A stretch of 64,000 nucleotides of DNA from positions 450,001 through 514,000 of the forward strand of contig NZ_LR134336.1 of assembly GCF_900637025.1 (NCBI RefSeq). The letters are read 5' to 3'. The translations under genes and the position numbers were made by a program. Below, in pieces: positions 1-8,574 of the stretch; within the stretch, counting starts at the first letter, position 1; every line of letters begins with the position of its first letter. Source of the stretch: Streptococcus oralis ATCC 35037. Lineage in GTDB: Bacteria; Bacillota; Bacilli; Lactobacillales; Streptococcaceae. Under the pieces are notes generated by a model. That model ran no database searches. It saw nothing but the letters and a program-made list of their open reading frames with translations, and was not told where the DNA came from.

Positions 1-414
1 GATTTCCTTCATATAGGTCATATGGAAATCTTCTTTCCAACCAATGATACTATCATCAGTTCCACGAAAAACAAGCAAATAGGTATCGAGACTGATACGA
101 TAAGTCATAGCCGCAAACTGTTTTTGCAATTCAGCATCGATATCATTGATAAAGTTTGAGAGCTTGCAATTTTTAAAACGTTTGTGTTGAGCGAGCTGAT
201 CTAACAACTGGAGACGGTTCTTATTGGTCAGCATAGTCATCTCTCTAGGGATTTGAGATGCAAGATCTATGAGACGCTGTGGTTCTTGGGTAACTACATC
301 ATCAAAAGCAAGGTAGGTTAATTCGGTCAAGGCAAGAACGTCTAACTCATTCACGGGGTGATCATAAAAGGAATCGTATGCTACATCATTCAGGTAGTCA
401 AAAATATTGGCCAT
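1..414 (-). CDS. DUF2974 (Mbeg1-like) lipase-family protein, 3' part outside window
   Basis: Only the first 138 codons are present; the gene runs off the left edge of the window. The start is the ATG read from 414 downward, preceded by an AAAGGAG-type ribosome binding site. The product begins MANIFDYLNDVAYDSF and reaches a YLLVFRGTDDSIIGWKEDF stretch near residue 115, which is typical of the first conserved block of DUF2974 alpha/beta-hydrolase proteins (VFRGTD followed by W and D). The GxSxG serine would lie beyond the edge, so catalytic competence cannot be judged. I see no signal peptide. It lies downstream of the reductase gene on the same strand and could be co-transcribed with it. Confidence 0.7.
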   Translation of the reverse strand, partial: MANIFDYLNDVAYDSFYDHPVNELDVLALTELTYLAFDDVVTQEPQRLIDLASQIPREMTMLTNKNRLQLLDQLAQHKRFKNCKLSNFINDIDAELQKQFAAMTYRISLDTYLLVFRGTDDSIIGWKEDFHMTYMKEI

Positions 415-525
415 AAAAGCTCCTTTCTCTATGTTTATCCTACCACATTTACATAGAATTCGCTAGTGGGCTTGTTCGAATGACCTAGTAGGGTTGGATT
501 GAAATACATAGAAAATAGATTGCTC

Positions 526-1302
526 CTATTTCAAACCTCTAAACGAGCTTACTTGTATGTTTTTGCTATCAATCCCATTTTCCTTTAAAAAATTCTTCAT
601 CTCATTTACATCATCAGGCTGACCTGTGATGAGATAGCTGGCTTGATTGCCGTATTCATCAATAGCACGTTTTAAAAATGCTTGACTTTGAGAAAGTTCA
701 TCGCTCGTTTTATAAGTAAAATTCGGTGTTTTTTGAGCCAGTTCTTTCATCTCATTATCGAAAATAGTAACTCCTTTGTCAAAATGGTTGAGAATAATTG
801 GAGCTTTACCAGACCATTCTTTGATAAGGGGGCGTAGAGCAGAAATACCAACATCAGATGCAAAGCAAACTAGTGGCTGATTCGTATCTTTAACAGTCAA
901 AGAGGAATCCAGCCAACTCATCTCAATCTCACTGCCAGATGGTAAATGTGTCAAGGTGTTCTTAAAGTTGCTACCACTATTATGAGTCAAAATGAGAATT
1001 TCATCTTCATCAGGTGTGGAGGCAATGGTTAACCATCGACTGGTTTGCTCTCCCTTAGCTTCATATTTTTTAGCAGTAGACGAGGTATCAGGGAGTGTAA
1101 ACTTAGCATAAGCCCCCGCTTTCCAGGTTTGATGACTCGGCTTTGTGATATGAATTAAATACAAATCTCCGCTGGGGTTTTCGATGGATTTTATCGATAA
1201 TGTCTGGCTTCGTCCAAAATAAGCGATGGCACCCCAAGTTATAAGGCCTAAGACTCCAAGTGTTGATAGAATGATAATAAACATTTTTTTACCTCTTTTC
1301 AT
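526..1302 (-). CDS. Membrane-anchored ferredoxin-reductase-like (FNR superfamily) protein
   Basis: This 258-residue protein has one N-terminal membrane helix (about residues 7-29) followed by an FNR-type module facing outward or at the membrane. RWLTIAST near residue 89 resembles the RxYSxxS flavin motif. ASDVGISALRPLI near residue 148 resembles the GxGxxP NAD-binding turn of ferric reductases. The C-terminus (YLITGQPDDVNEMKNFL) is the usual end of the NAD-binding domain. No haem-binding transmembrane part is present, so the electron donor and acceptor are unknown. It lies downstream of a tetR gene on the same strand, with one of two matching operator palindromes just upstream, so TetR control is likely. 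Confidence 0.7.
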   Translation of the reverse strand: MKRGKKMFIIILSTLGVLGLITWGAIAYFGRSQTLSIKSIENPSGDLYLIHITKPSHQTWKAGAYAKFTLPDTSSTAKKYEAKGEQTSRWLTIASTPDEDEILILTHNSGSNFKNTLTHLPSGSEIEMSWLDSSLTVKDTNQPLVCFASDVGISALRPLIKEWSGKAPIILNHFDKGVTIFDNEMKELAQKTPNFTYKTSDELSQSQAFLKRAIDEYGNQASYLITGQPDDVNEMKNFLKENGIDSKNIQVSSFRGLK

Positions 1303-1328
1303 TTTTTATGACTCCTGTTCTCAATTTT

Positions 1329-1357
1329 ATGAATGAACTAAAAACAAATTCATTCAT
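1329..1357. promoter_or_regulatory. Probable TetR operator 1, upstream of the reductase gene
   Basis: The perfect inverted repeat ATGAATGAA-N11-TTCATTCAT lies in the gap between the tetR stop and the reductase start. The same arms occur upstream of tetR at 1975-2004 with an N12 spacer. Two matching palindromes at one TetR locus are best read as operators of the local regulator. Confidence 0.6.
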
Positions 1358-1387
1358 ATCTTTTCAAAAAATAAAGAAATCCATTCT

Positions 1388-1951
1388 TTATTTTAGAACT
1401 CCTTTAATGAAGTTGGTTGCAAGTATTTCAACAGTTTTGCCAATATCTGGAAAATCTTTTTCCGTGATATGCATATCCATATAGTAAAACAGATTATAAA
1501 CCTGTAAAATATCTTGAATCTTTTCTGGCGAGTACCCTTCAGCCTGCATACGATTTGTAAAAGTTTTAACTAGAAACTGATGAAAAGGATTTGCGACTTT
1601 ACCTTCTTCCGAGGAATAGTAGCTGTGCAACTCATCTGCGATGGCAGGATTGTACCATTCTGCAAGGATTTTATTGGAAGAAACGAGAGTTCTGGACTGA
1701 GCAAATAGTTGACCAATGAGGTCGATCATGTCAATTTCCCAATCCAGTTCTTCGATCATAGCTTGGCGAACACGGTTGTTTTCATCTATATAGATGTCTA
1801 GAAAAATGGCTTCTTTACTCTCGTAATAGTTATAAAAAGAACCAACTGCAACACCAGCTTGCCTAGCAATTTCTGAAATTCCTGTTGCCTTGTAACCTTT
1901 TTTCGAAAAAACTTCATAGGCTGCTCTCTTTAAAGATTGTTTTTTGTCCAA
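1388..1951 (-). CDS. TetR/AcrR-family transcriptional regulator
   Basis: This 187-residue protein has the TetR N-terminal helix-turn-helix at about residues 5-50 (AAYEVFSKKGYKATGISEIA, then AGVAVGSFYNYYESKEAIF). The C-terminal ligand and dimer domain is divergent, as is usual in the family, so the inducer is unknown. It is encoded directly upstream of the reductase-like gene on the minus strand with an 85-bp gap. Identical inverted-repeat arms upstream of both genes suggest autoregulation plus control of the reductase. Confidence 0.85.
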   Translation of the reverse strand: MDKKQSLKRAAYEVFSKKGYKATGISEIARQAGVAVGSFYNYYESKEAIFLDIYIDENNRVRQAMIEELDWEIDMIDLIGQLFAQSRTLVSSNKILAEWYNPAIADELHSYYSSEEGKVANPFHQFLVKTFTNRMQAEGYSPEKIQDILQVYNLFYYMDMHITEKDFPDIGKTVEILATNFIKGVLK

Positions 1952-1974
1952 TATGATTTAACCTCCTTTGTTTC

Positions 1975-2004
1975 ATGAATGAATTAATTTACTCGTTCAT
2001 TCAT
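1975..2004. promoter_or_regulatory. Probable TetR operator 2, upstream of tetR
   Basis: The perfect inverted repeat ATGAATGAA-N12-TTCATTCAT lies just upstream of the tetR start codon and matches the palindrome at 1329-1357. The rest of the 1952-2278 gap holds the leader of the divergent two-component operon, with a TATGAT -10 candidate at 2134-2139. I see no gene in it. Confidence 0.6.
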
Positions 2005-2278
2005 ATTCTAACAAATCATGGCTAGCTTGTCAATAAGAAGGCTAGATCTATTAAATAAGTTAAAGAAACGCTAACTAAATGAGCACAAAAAGGAAAATAT
2101 AGGATAAGGCTGGAACTATAGTTAAAAATAAGGTATGATATCAGTGGGAATGTTCTCTATATAGCATCTGTTTACTGATCTGGATTTGGGAAATAGGCTG
2201 CTAAACAGTATGAGATACTGATCCGTAAATCTGATATGAAGGGTTTTGATACTTTGAGAAATAGCAAAGGAGGAGCGC

Positions 2279-2956
2279 ATGCACAAGATTTTACTAGTAG
2301 AAGATGATCAAGTCATTCGACAACAAGTTGGAAAACTGCTCTCTGAGTGGGGCTTTGAAGTTGTTTTGGTAGAAGACTTTATGGAAGTGTTGAGTTTATT
2401 TGTCCAGTCGGAGCCTCATCTGGTCCTCATGGATATTGGTCTGCCTCTTTTTAATGGTTATCACTGGTGCCAGGAGATTCGTAAAATTTCCAAGGTGCCC
2501 ATCATGTTTCTGTCTTCGAGAGATCAGGCTATGGATATTGTCATGGCGATCAATATGGGAGCGGACGACTTTGTGACCAAGCCTTTTGACCAGCAGGTGC
2601 TCCTTGCCAAGGTTCAGGGCTTGTTGCGCCGTTCCTATGAGTTTGGGCGGGATGAAAGTTTGCTAGAGTATGCAGGTGTGATCCTCAATACCAAGTCTAT
2701 GGACCTGCACTATCAGGGTGAAGTTCTGAGTTTGACCAAGAATGAATTTCAAATTTTGCGGGTGCTGTTTGAACATGCTGGCAATATCGTAGCGCGTGAT
2801 GACTTGATGCGGGAACTCTGGAATAGCGACTTTTTCATCGATGATAACACCTTGTCTGTCAACGTTGCTCGTTTGCGCAAAAAGTTGGAGGAGCAAGGCT
2901 TAGTAGGCTTTATTGAAACCAAGAAAGGGATAGGATACGGACTGAAACATGCTTGA
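2279..2956 (+). CDS. OmpR-family response regulator, Bce/TCS01-type
   Basis: This 225-residue regulator has a receiver domain at about residues 1-118: acidic pocket ED near residues 8-9, phospho-acceptor Asp in LVLMDIGLP near residue 52, and conserved Lys in TKPF near residue 101. A C-terminal winged-helix DNA-binding domain follows (LTKNEFQILRVLFEHAG, then GIGYGL at the end). A strong AAGGAGG site precedes the ATG. It overlaps the histidine kinase gene by 8 bp, so the two are translationally coupled. Sequence and the nearby thrS recall the pneumococcal TCS01 pair, which belongs to the class that responds to cell-envelope antibiotics. That assignment is from memory. Confidence 0.9.
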   Translation: MHKILLVEDDQVIRQQVGKLLSEWGFEVVLVEDFMEVLSLFVQSEPHLVLMDIGLPLFNGYHWCQEIRKISKVPIMFLSSRDQAMDIVMAINMGADDFVTKPFDQQVLLAKVQGLLRRSYEFGRDESLLEYAGVILNTKSMDLHYQGEVLSLTKNEFQILRVLFEHAGNIVARDDLMRELWNSDFFIDDNTLSVNVARLRKKLEEQGLVGFIETKKGIGYGLKHA

Positions 2957-3923
2957 TTGGAAATCATTTTTTCTAGCCTATCTGCGTTCTCGCAGTCGCG
3001 TTTTTACCTATATTTTTTCATTAGGCTTTCTCGTCCTTCTCTTTCAGTTTTTATTTGCTAGTCTAGGAACTTATTTTCTTTATTTCTTTCTGCTCAGTAG
3101 TTTTTTGACCTTCTTATTTTTGGCTTGGGATATATTTGCAGAAGCTCAGGTTTACCGGCAGGAAGTACTCTATGCTGAGAGAGACCCCAAGTCTCCTCTG
3201 GAATGTGCGCTAGCAGAAAAACTCGAAGAGCGTGAGTCTGAATTGTATCAAAAGAAGTCGGAAGCGCAGAGCAAGCTGACGGATTTGCTTGACTACTACA
3301 CCTTGTGGGTTCACCAAATCAAGACCCCCATTGCGGCTAGTCGTCTTTTGGTAGCAGAAGTCTCTGATCGGGAGGTTAAGCAGCAACTGGAACAGGAAAT
3401 CTTTAAGATTGACTCCTATACCAACCTGGTTTTGCAGTACCTGCGTTTAGAGAGTTTTCACGATGATTTGGTCTTTGAACAGGTTCAAGTGGAGAACTTG
3501 GTCAAGGAGATGGTTCGTAAGTACGCTCTTTTCTTTATTCAGAAGGGACTAACAGTCAATCTTCATGACCTTGACAAAACTATCGTGACCGATAAGAAAT
3601 GGTTGTTGGTCGTCATTGAACAAATCCTCTCAAACAGTCTCAAGTACACCAAGGAAGGTGGGCTAGAGATTTATATGGAAGGCCAGGAGCTCTGTATCGA
3701 GGATACGGGGATTGGGATAAAAAACAGTGATGTCCTCCGAGTCTTTGAACGTGGGTTTTCAGGCTACAATGGCCGTTTGACCCAGCAATCATCTGGACTT
3801 GGCCTCTACCTATCCAAGAAAATTTCTGAAGAACTTGGTCATCAAATTCGTATCGAGTCTGAGGTTGGGACAGGAACAACAGTACGCATTAAATTTTCCA
3901 ATAGGAATCTGATGATTGAGTAA
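2949..3923 (+). CDS. BceS-like intramembrane-sensing histidine kinase
   Basis: This 324-residue kinase has two N-terminal membrane helices (about residues 15-60) with almost no extracellular loop. That is the hallmark of BceS-type kinases, which sense through a partner ABC transporter. The phospho-acceptor His lies in WVHQIKTPI near residue 121, and the HATPase_c domain carries EQILSNSLKYT (N box), EDTGIGI (G1) and SSGLGLYLSKK (G2). It partners the overlapping response regulator. No intact BceAB-type transporter adjoins it here. A short remnant resembling the C-terminus of such a permease follows at once. Confidence 0.9.
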   Translation: MLDWKSFFLAYLRSRSRVFTYIFSLGFLVLLFQFLFASLGTYFLYFFLLSSFLTFLFLAWDIFAEAQVYRQEVLYAERDPKSPLECALAEKLEERESELYQKKSEAQSKLTDLLDYYTLWVHQIKTPIAASRLLVAEVSDREVKQQLEQEIFKIDSYTNLVLQYLRLESFHDDLVFEQVQVENLVKEMVRKYALFFIQKGLTVNLHDLDKTIVTDKKWLLVVIEQILSNSLKYTKEGGLEIYMEGQELCIEDTGIGIKNSDVLRVFERGFSGYNGRLTQQSSGLGLYLSKKISEELGHQIRIESEVGTGTTVRIKFSNRNLMIE

Positions 3924-3932
3924 GCATAGTTG

Positions 3933-4028
3933 ATGATAACCTTATCCATCTGTGGAATTTTTGTTCTAGTCTATATCTCTATTTTCATGATAACGTTTAG
4001 AAGTTACCGTAAGATTGTCCAGATGTAA
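3933..4028 (+). pseudogene. Remnant of a BceB-type ABC permease C-terminus (31 codons)
   Basis: An open stretch starts 10 bp after the kinase gene and encodes one hydrophobic helix ending FMITFRSYRKIVQM before TAA. A terminal helix followed by a short basic tail is how BceB/FtsX-fold permeases end, and such permeases normally accompany Bce-type kinases. I infer that an ABC transporter once followed the kinase and was deleted, leaving its last 31 codons. A small independent membrane peptide is the alternative. There is no clear ribosome binding site. Confidence 0.4.
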
Positions 4029-4083
4029 AAAATATTACACTAGGAAACGACTAGAATATAGTCAAAAAATAAAAGATACAAAA

Positions 4084-4384
4084 ATGAAAGAAAGTTATTT
4101 TGACGGAGGAATCCTAGATTATATTGGATACTCTATCTTAGTAGCCATATTTTCGGGCTTACCTTGGGGATCGCAACACCTTGGGCGGTTTGCATGATGC
4201 AAAATTGAAAACCAAACACACGGTAGTAGATAGTCAACGTCTATACTTTGACGGGACTGGAATACAACTATTCGGCAACTGGATCAAGGGGGTTCTTCTA
4301 ACTATCATCACGTTTGGGATCTATGGCTTCTGATTGCAAATCAAAATGGAGCAATGGATTGTCGAACACACCAATCATGTTTAA
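4084..4384 (+). pseudogene. Broken DUF898 (YjgN-like) membrane protein gene
   Basis: Starting at the ATG (MKESYFDGGILDYIGYSIL) the frame follows a DUF898-type sequence but is broken three times. A base is missing near 4159, shifting into TLGIATPWAVCMMQN. A second base is missing near 4203, inside what should be NWKTKHTVV. A TGA replaces Trp in GIYGF(W)LQIKMEQW near 4332. The final frame reads through IKMEQWIVEHTNHV to TAA. The original was about 100 residues with two or three membrane helices. It is followed by its own terminator, so the gene was real and decayed recently. Confidence 0.7.
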
Positions 4385-4389
4385 TCATT

Positions 4390-4427
4390 AAAACGGCATC
4401 TTCTTTCAGAGGAGATACCGTTTTTTT
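4390..4427 (+). terminator. Intrinsic terminator after the DUF898 pseudogene
   Basis: AAACGGCATCTTC and GAGGAGATACCGTTT form a stem with a few mismatches and a short loop, followed by a run of seven T. Confidence 0.75.
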
Positions 4428-4667
4428 CTTTTTCGTATTATAAGGAAACAAAAATTTCTTCCTTTCTCTATCTGTTTAATTGATAGATTTCTTAAGAGAA
4501 AGACTGTAAAATTTTTGATATAATGTTAAGGATAGACTGACGGATGCTTAAAAGATAATTTTCAAAAACATAACAGGTGAGAATTAAAAATATGTAAGAT
4601 TGAAAAGAACTCTCTCTACCATCATCCAAGCAGGAACAAGATTAGTATGAAATAAAAGGAGTAACCA

Positions 4668-5717
4668 ATGACCAGAAATTATTCAACACGTGAATACCGT
4701 GAGAAATTATATGATGATCTTCATGTTCGATTAAGAGATATAGTGATTTTGATGTGTGCGATTTTTATTGCCTCTATAGGTTTAAATATGAATTCAACAG
4801 CTGTCATTATTGGAGCCATGTTGATTTCCCCTCTTATGACACCGATTGTTGGACTGGGGTTTGGTTTAGCTATTTTTGATACCCGTTTAATCAAACAATC
4901 TCTAGAGGTTTTATTTACTCAAGTATTGGTCAGCTTGCTTGTCTCGACTCTGTATTTCTGGATTTCTCCCTTATCTTATGCAAGTAGCGAGTTGATTGCA
5001 CGAACCACTCCAACCATTTGGGATGTTCTCATTGCTATTGCTGGTGGGATAGCAGGTGTCATTGGGTCAAGGAAAAAAGAAGCAAATAATATCGTGCCAG
5101 GAGTAGCCATTGCAACAGCTTTGATGCCACCTATCTGTACTGCGGGCTATGGTTTAGCTAATGGAAATATACGATTTTTATTTGGGGCTCTCTATCTTTT
5201 CTTGATCAACTGTGTCTTTATCATGCTAGCCAACATTGTTGGAACAAGAATTTTGATGAGAAAATCTCCCTTAAGTTCATTTAAAGAGTTAAACATTAAA
5301 ATGAAAATTAGCTTGACATCCTTGATTGTATTATTGGTTCTTCCAGCCAGTTATTCAGCAGTCACTCTGTCGATAGATCAAGCGCGAAAAGAAGGAATCA
5401 AACAGTTTATAGCAAAAGAGTTCGCCAATCACACGGTCATTAACCAAGTCTACAAGTCAAGGAACAATGAATTGGTCTTGACGGTTGTTGGAGATCCGAT
5501 TTCAGACGAAGAATTAGAAACGCTCCATCAAAAACAAGCCTCTTACGGGATTCAATCTGTTCAATTGAAAGTCAATCAAGTTCATAATTCACCAAAATTA
5601 GATAGTGAGATGACCAAGGAATTTTACGAAAACATTAACAAGTATATCGATCAAAAACTCTCTGAAAAAGATTCACAAAAAGATCTCGTAAAAGAAAATG
5701 AGGCAGATAAGGATTGA
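4668..5717 (+). CDS. DUF389-family membrane protein (TIGR00341-like)
   Basis: This 349-residue membrane protein has about six hydrophobic helices in its first 240 residues. It shows the characteristic block SIGLNMNSTAVIIGAMLISP followed by LMTPIVGLGFGLA, and later GIAGVIGSRKKEANNIVPG and GVAIATALMPPICTAGYGLA. A soluble C-terminal tail of about 110 residues ends in charged residues. The biochemical function of the family is not established. It is monocistronic, with a ribosome binding site (AAAGGAG) before the ATG and a bidirectional terminator after it. Confidence 0.85.
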   Translation: MTRNYSTREYREKLYDDLHVRLRDIVILMCAIFIASIGLNMNSTAVIIGAMLISPLMTPIVGLGFGLAIFDTRLIKQSLEVLFTQVLVSLLVSTLYFWISPLSYASSELIARTTPTIWDVLIAIAGGIAGVIGSRKKEANNIVPGVAIATALMPPICTAGYGLANGNIRFLFGALYLFLINCVFIMLANIVGTRILMRKSPLSSFKELNIKMKISLTSLIVLLVLPASYSAVTLSIDQARKEGIKQFIAKEFANHTVINQVYKSRNNELVLTVVGDPISDEELETLHQKQASYGIQSVQLKVNQVHNSPKLDSEMTKEFYENINKYIDQKLSEKDSQKDLVKENEADKD

Positions 5718-5801
5718 GGATATTGACCTTATCTAACTCATGGAAGCAAATCTTGTGTGGTGGTTTGACCAATCACTACTAGCTCAGATTAAATAAAATA
5801 T

Positions 5802-5836
5802 AAAAAAGCAACAACTATTTCAGTTGTTGCTTTTTC
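5802..5836. terminator. Bidirectional intrinsic terminator
   Basis: GCAACAACT-ATTTC-AGTTGTTGC is a perfect 9-bp stem flanked by A6 on the left and T5 on the right. It can stop both the DUF389 transcript and the convergent thrS transcript. Confidence 0.9.
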
Positions 5837-5869
5837 TTACTGAAAAATGTTTCTCAGACAGTGATCGTT

Positions 5870-7813
5870 TTATTTCTCAACACGAGATTTGTTGACGATA
5901 TCAGCAAGGATAGCTTGAACAAAGTCATCAACTGAGACAGTTTGTGTTTCTTTTTGGCCGTAGCGACGAACGTTGACAGTTCCGTCTTCCATTTCCTTAT
6001 CCCCAACAATCAATTGGTAAGGGATCTTGCTGGTTTGAGAAGCACGGATCTTGAATTGCATTTTTTCATTGCGCTCATCTACGTCGGCACGGACACCACG
6101 GTCACGGAGTTTCTTAGCAACTTCCCATGCGTAGTCTACGTGTTTTTCGTTAGAAACGGGGATGAGAGTTACTTGATGTGGTGCAAGCCATGTTGGGAAG
6201 GCACCCTTGTAGTTCTCAATTAAGATAGCTGTGAAGCGTTCCATAGTGGAGATAACCCCACGGTGAATCATAACTGGACGGTGTTCTTCACCATCAGCTC
6301 CGATGTATTTGAGATCGAAGCGTTCTGGAAGCAAGAAGTCAAGCTGGATCGTAGAGAGGGTTTCTTCTTTTCCGAGAGCTGTCTTAACTTGGATATCCAA
6401 TTTTGGTCCGTAGAAAGCTGCCTCACCTTCAGCTTCAAAGTAGTCCACACCCATTTCATCAAGAGCTGCACGAAGCATGGTTTGGGCATTTTCCCACATT
6501 TCATCGTTGTCAAAGTACTTGTGAGTATCTTGAGGGTCGCGTAGAGAGAGACGGAAGCGGTATTCAGTCAAGTTGAAGTCTTCATAAACATCGATAATCA
6601 ACTGAAGGGCACGTTGGAACTCTTCTTGGATTTGTTCAGGAGTTACAAAGAGGTGACCGTCGTTGAGAGACATTTCACGCACACGTTGAAGACCAGTGAG
6701 GGCACCAGACTTTTCGTAACGGTGCATCATCCCGATTTCAGCGATACGGATTGGCAACTCACGGTAGGAGTGAACATGGTGTTTGAAAACTTGGATGTGG
6801 TGTGGGCAGTTCATTGGACGAAGGACAAACTCTTCCCCGTCACCCATATCCATAGTTGGGAACATGTCCTCTTGGTAGTGATCCCAGTGACCAGAAGTCT
6901 TGTATAGCTCTACAGAAGCAAGTGGTGGAGTGTAAACGTGTTGATAGCCAGAAGCTAACTCTTTGTCGACAATGTAGCGTTCCAATTCACGACGGATAGT
7001 TGCACCGTTTGGCAACCAGAATGGAAGTCCTTGTCCGACTTCTTGAGAAATCATGAAGAGGTCAAGCTCTTTACCAAGTTTACGGTGGTCACGTTCTTTG
7101 GCTTCTTCACGCATTTGAAGGTAGTTCTTCAAGTCTTTCTTGTCGAACCAGGCTGTACCATAGATCCGTTGCATCATAGCGTTGTCGCTATTTCCACGCC
7201 AGTAAGCACCAGCTACATGGAGAAGGTGGAAGATTTGGATGCGGCCTGTTGAAGGGATGTGCGGGCCACGGCAGAGGTCCACGTATTCACCCTGATGGTA
7301 GATGGTCAAACCACCCTCGTCTTCAGAGTGTTCTTCAATCAATTCCAACTTGTAAGGGTCGTTTTTGAAGATTTCACGTGCTTCATCTTTAGTCACTTCT
7401 TCACGAATAGATGGGAAGTTTTCTTTAACGATTTTTTGCATTTCTTCTTCGATACGAGGAAGGTCTTCGTTAGAGATTTGACCAGCAGTATTGTCTGTAT
7501 CGTAGTAGAAGCCATCTTCGATAGCTGGACCGACTCCCAAATGAATATCTGGGAAGAGGCGACGTGCTGCTTGGGCAAACAAGTGAGCAGCTGAGTGGCG
7601 CAAGATTGGCAGAGCATCTTCGTGATCAGGCGTCACGATTTCAATAGCACCATCTTCAGTGATAGCACGAGTCGTATCAATCAGTTTGCCGTTGAATTTA
7701 CCAGCCAAGGCTTTTTTAGCTAGGGAATTGCTGATAGATTGGGCAATTTCAAAAGTAGTAACGCCAGATTCGAATTCACGAACAGCGCCATCTGGGAAAG
7801 TAATCTTAATCAT
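5870..7813 (-). CDS. thrS: Threonine--tRNA ligase
   Basis: This is a full-length 647-residue ThrRS. It has an N-terminal TGS domain (residues 1-60), then the second additional editing domain with [10 protein letters not shown] near residue 73 and the CRGPH motif near residue 181. The class II catalytic core follows, with the zinc-binding MNCPHH near residue 334 and motif 3 [11 protein letters not shown] near residue 518. The C-terminal anticodon-binding domain is complete. A T-box riboswitch lies on the same strand at 8361-8568, but a 387-bp membrane-protein gene sits between it and thrS. Read-through from the T-box is therefore expected to express both genes. Confidence 0.98.
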   Translation of the reverse strand: MIKITFPDGAVREFESGVTTFEIAQSISNSLAKKALAGKFNGKLIDTTRAITEDGAIEIVTPDHEDALPILRHSAAHLFAQAARRLFPDIHLGVGPAIEDGFYYDTDNTAGQISNEDLPRIEEEMQKIVKENFPSIREEVTKDEAREIFKNDPYKLELIEEHSEDEGGLTIYHQGEYVDLCRGPHIPSTGRIQIFHLLHVAGAYWRGNSDNAMMQRIYGTAWFDKKDLKNYLQMREEAKERDHRKLGKELDLFMISQEVGQGLPFWLPNGATIRRELERYIVDKELASGYQHVYTPPLASVELYKTSGHWDHYQEDMFPTMDMGDGEEFVLRPMNCPHHIQVFKHHVHSYRELPIRIAEIGMMHRYEKSGALTGLQRVREMSLNDGHLFVTPEQIQEEFQRALQLIIDVYEDFNLTEYRFRLSLRDPQDTHKYFDNDEMWENAQTMLRAALDEMGVDYFEAEGEAAFYGPKLDIQVKTALGKEETLSTIQLDFLLPERFDLKYIGADGEEHRPVMIHRGVISTMERFTAILIENYKGAFPTWLAPHQVTLIPVSNEKHVDYAWEVAKKLRDRGVRADVDERNEKMQFKIRASQTSKIPYQLIVGDKEMEDGTVNVRRYGQKETQTVSVDDFVQAILADIVNKSRVEK

Positions 7814-7913
7814 GGTTTTCTCCTTAAAAATTTATCGTATTTTTATAACTGAGGTTTGAAGAAGTGGGAAGCTAGATATCAATAAAGAATGATCACAATT
7901 GATTTGCTAAATC

Positions 7914-7930
7914 AATTTCATTTTAACTTT
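7914..7930. repeat. 17-bp direct repeat, copy 1
   Basis: AATTTCATTTTAACTTT occurs here and, identically, at 8325-8341. The two copies bound the small membrane-protein gene 7918-8304 almost exactly, and this copy contains that gene's stop codon. Confidence 0.85.
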
Positions 7931-8304
7931 TTCAGTCTGAAAATAAAGAAAAGCGTAGAAATACATAGATAGCATACCAAGGAAAGGATGAGAGACAGAT
8001 ATTCCTCCTGAGTCATCTCGCCTCTCATGTATATCCTTATCGGATAGCTTTTTATCGCATTGACCAAATAGATACCAGCTGTCAAACTGAAAAGATATCC
8101 TGTTGTAATGAGTTTCTTGTTGTTGAAAAACATTAAGATACCAAGAAAGGGGGCAAGGAATGGTAAGAGAGGAATGAGTAGAAAAAATGAAAAGACGACA
8201 ATATTTTCCGTCCCCCATAGACTGAGCGTATTTATTAGCCAGACATAGACTAAAAGGAAGGCACAAGCGATTATCCAAGATAATATTTTCTTCAAATCTA
8301 TCAC
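7918..8304 (-). CDS. Small 4-TM membrane protein between T-box and thrS
   Basis: I do not recognise this 128-residue protein. It has four hydrophobic stretches (about residues 8-30, 36-60, 65-82 and 103-123) and a short basic C-terminus. It shows weak similarity, around the PFLGI..FFN.KKL...GY block, to the 4-TM protein at 27502-27930 in the toxin island. An AGGTGAT ribosome binding site precedes the ATG. The gene lies between a threonyl T-box and thrS, flanked by 17-bp perfect direct repeats, which suggests insertion into the thrS leader. Its expression should follow threonine starvation unless an internal promoter exists. Confidence 0.65.
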   Translation of the reverse strand: MIDLKKILSWIIACAFLLVYVWLINTLSLWGTENIVVFSFFLLIPLLPFLAPFLGILMFFNNKKLITTGYLFSLTAGIYLVNAIKSYPIRIYMRGEMTQEEYLSLILSLVCYLCISTLFFIFRLKKLK

Positions 8305-8324
8305 CTCATTTCAGTTCTTGGGTA

Positions 8325-8341
8325 AATTTCATTTTAACTTT
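8325..8341. repeat. 17-bp direct repeat, copy 2
   Basis: This is a perfect copy of 7914-7930 on the T-box side of the small membrane-protein gene. The repeat period is 411 bp. Confidence 0.85.
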
Positions 8342-8360
8342 GGCGTAACTACTCTCCAAA

Positions 8361-8568
8361 CAAAAAACGACATCCTAAAAGGACGTCGCAACGTGGTTCC
8401 ACCTTCATTCATGTTCCTCAAAAAAGAGGGACACCTCTGATTGGCTTTAACGTAGCCACCGTTTTATGTTTGCATAAAAGTCAGTAGAGTAGTATCAGTT
8501 TAGGCTTTCTATGCGTTTCCAGCAACCACGCACTCTCTAGTAGAAAGGGACTAAGTGACTTGTCTCTA
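8361..8568 (-). ncRNA. T-box riboswitch (threonine), thrS leader
   Basis: Read on the minus strand, the leader has the stem I region AGAGAGTGCGTGG, a candidate specifier region TGATACTACTCT containing ACT (Thr), and the T-box core AAGGTGGAACCACGTTGCGA at about 8380-8410. A terminator hairpin CGACGTCC-TTTT-AGGATGTCG with a T6 tract follows. The TGGA of the T-box would pair with a UCCA tRNA end. The threonine assignment rests mainly on the downstream thrS, because the exact specifier position cannot be folded by eye. Confidence 0.9.
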
Positions 8569-8574
8569 TGCATT

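Noticed and set aside
4015..4197. A 60-codon open frame starting MSRCKKYYTRKR
   Set aside because: Its second half is simply the intact start of the broken DUF898 gene, in frame from 4084; the upstream codons have no ribosome binding site.
7907..8278. A 123-codon open frame on the minus strand
   Set aside because: It overlaps the 128-residue membrane protein in another frame and has no ribosome binding site; the membrane-protein frame has both composition and a site.
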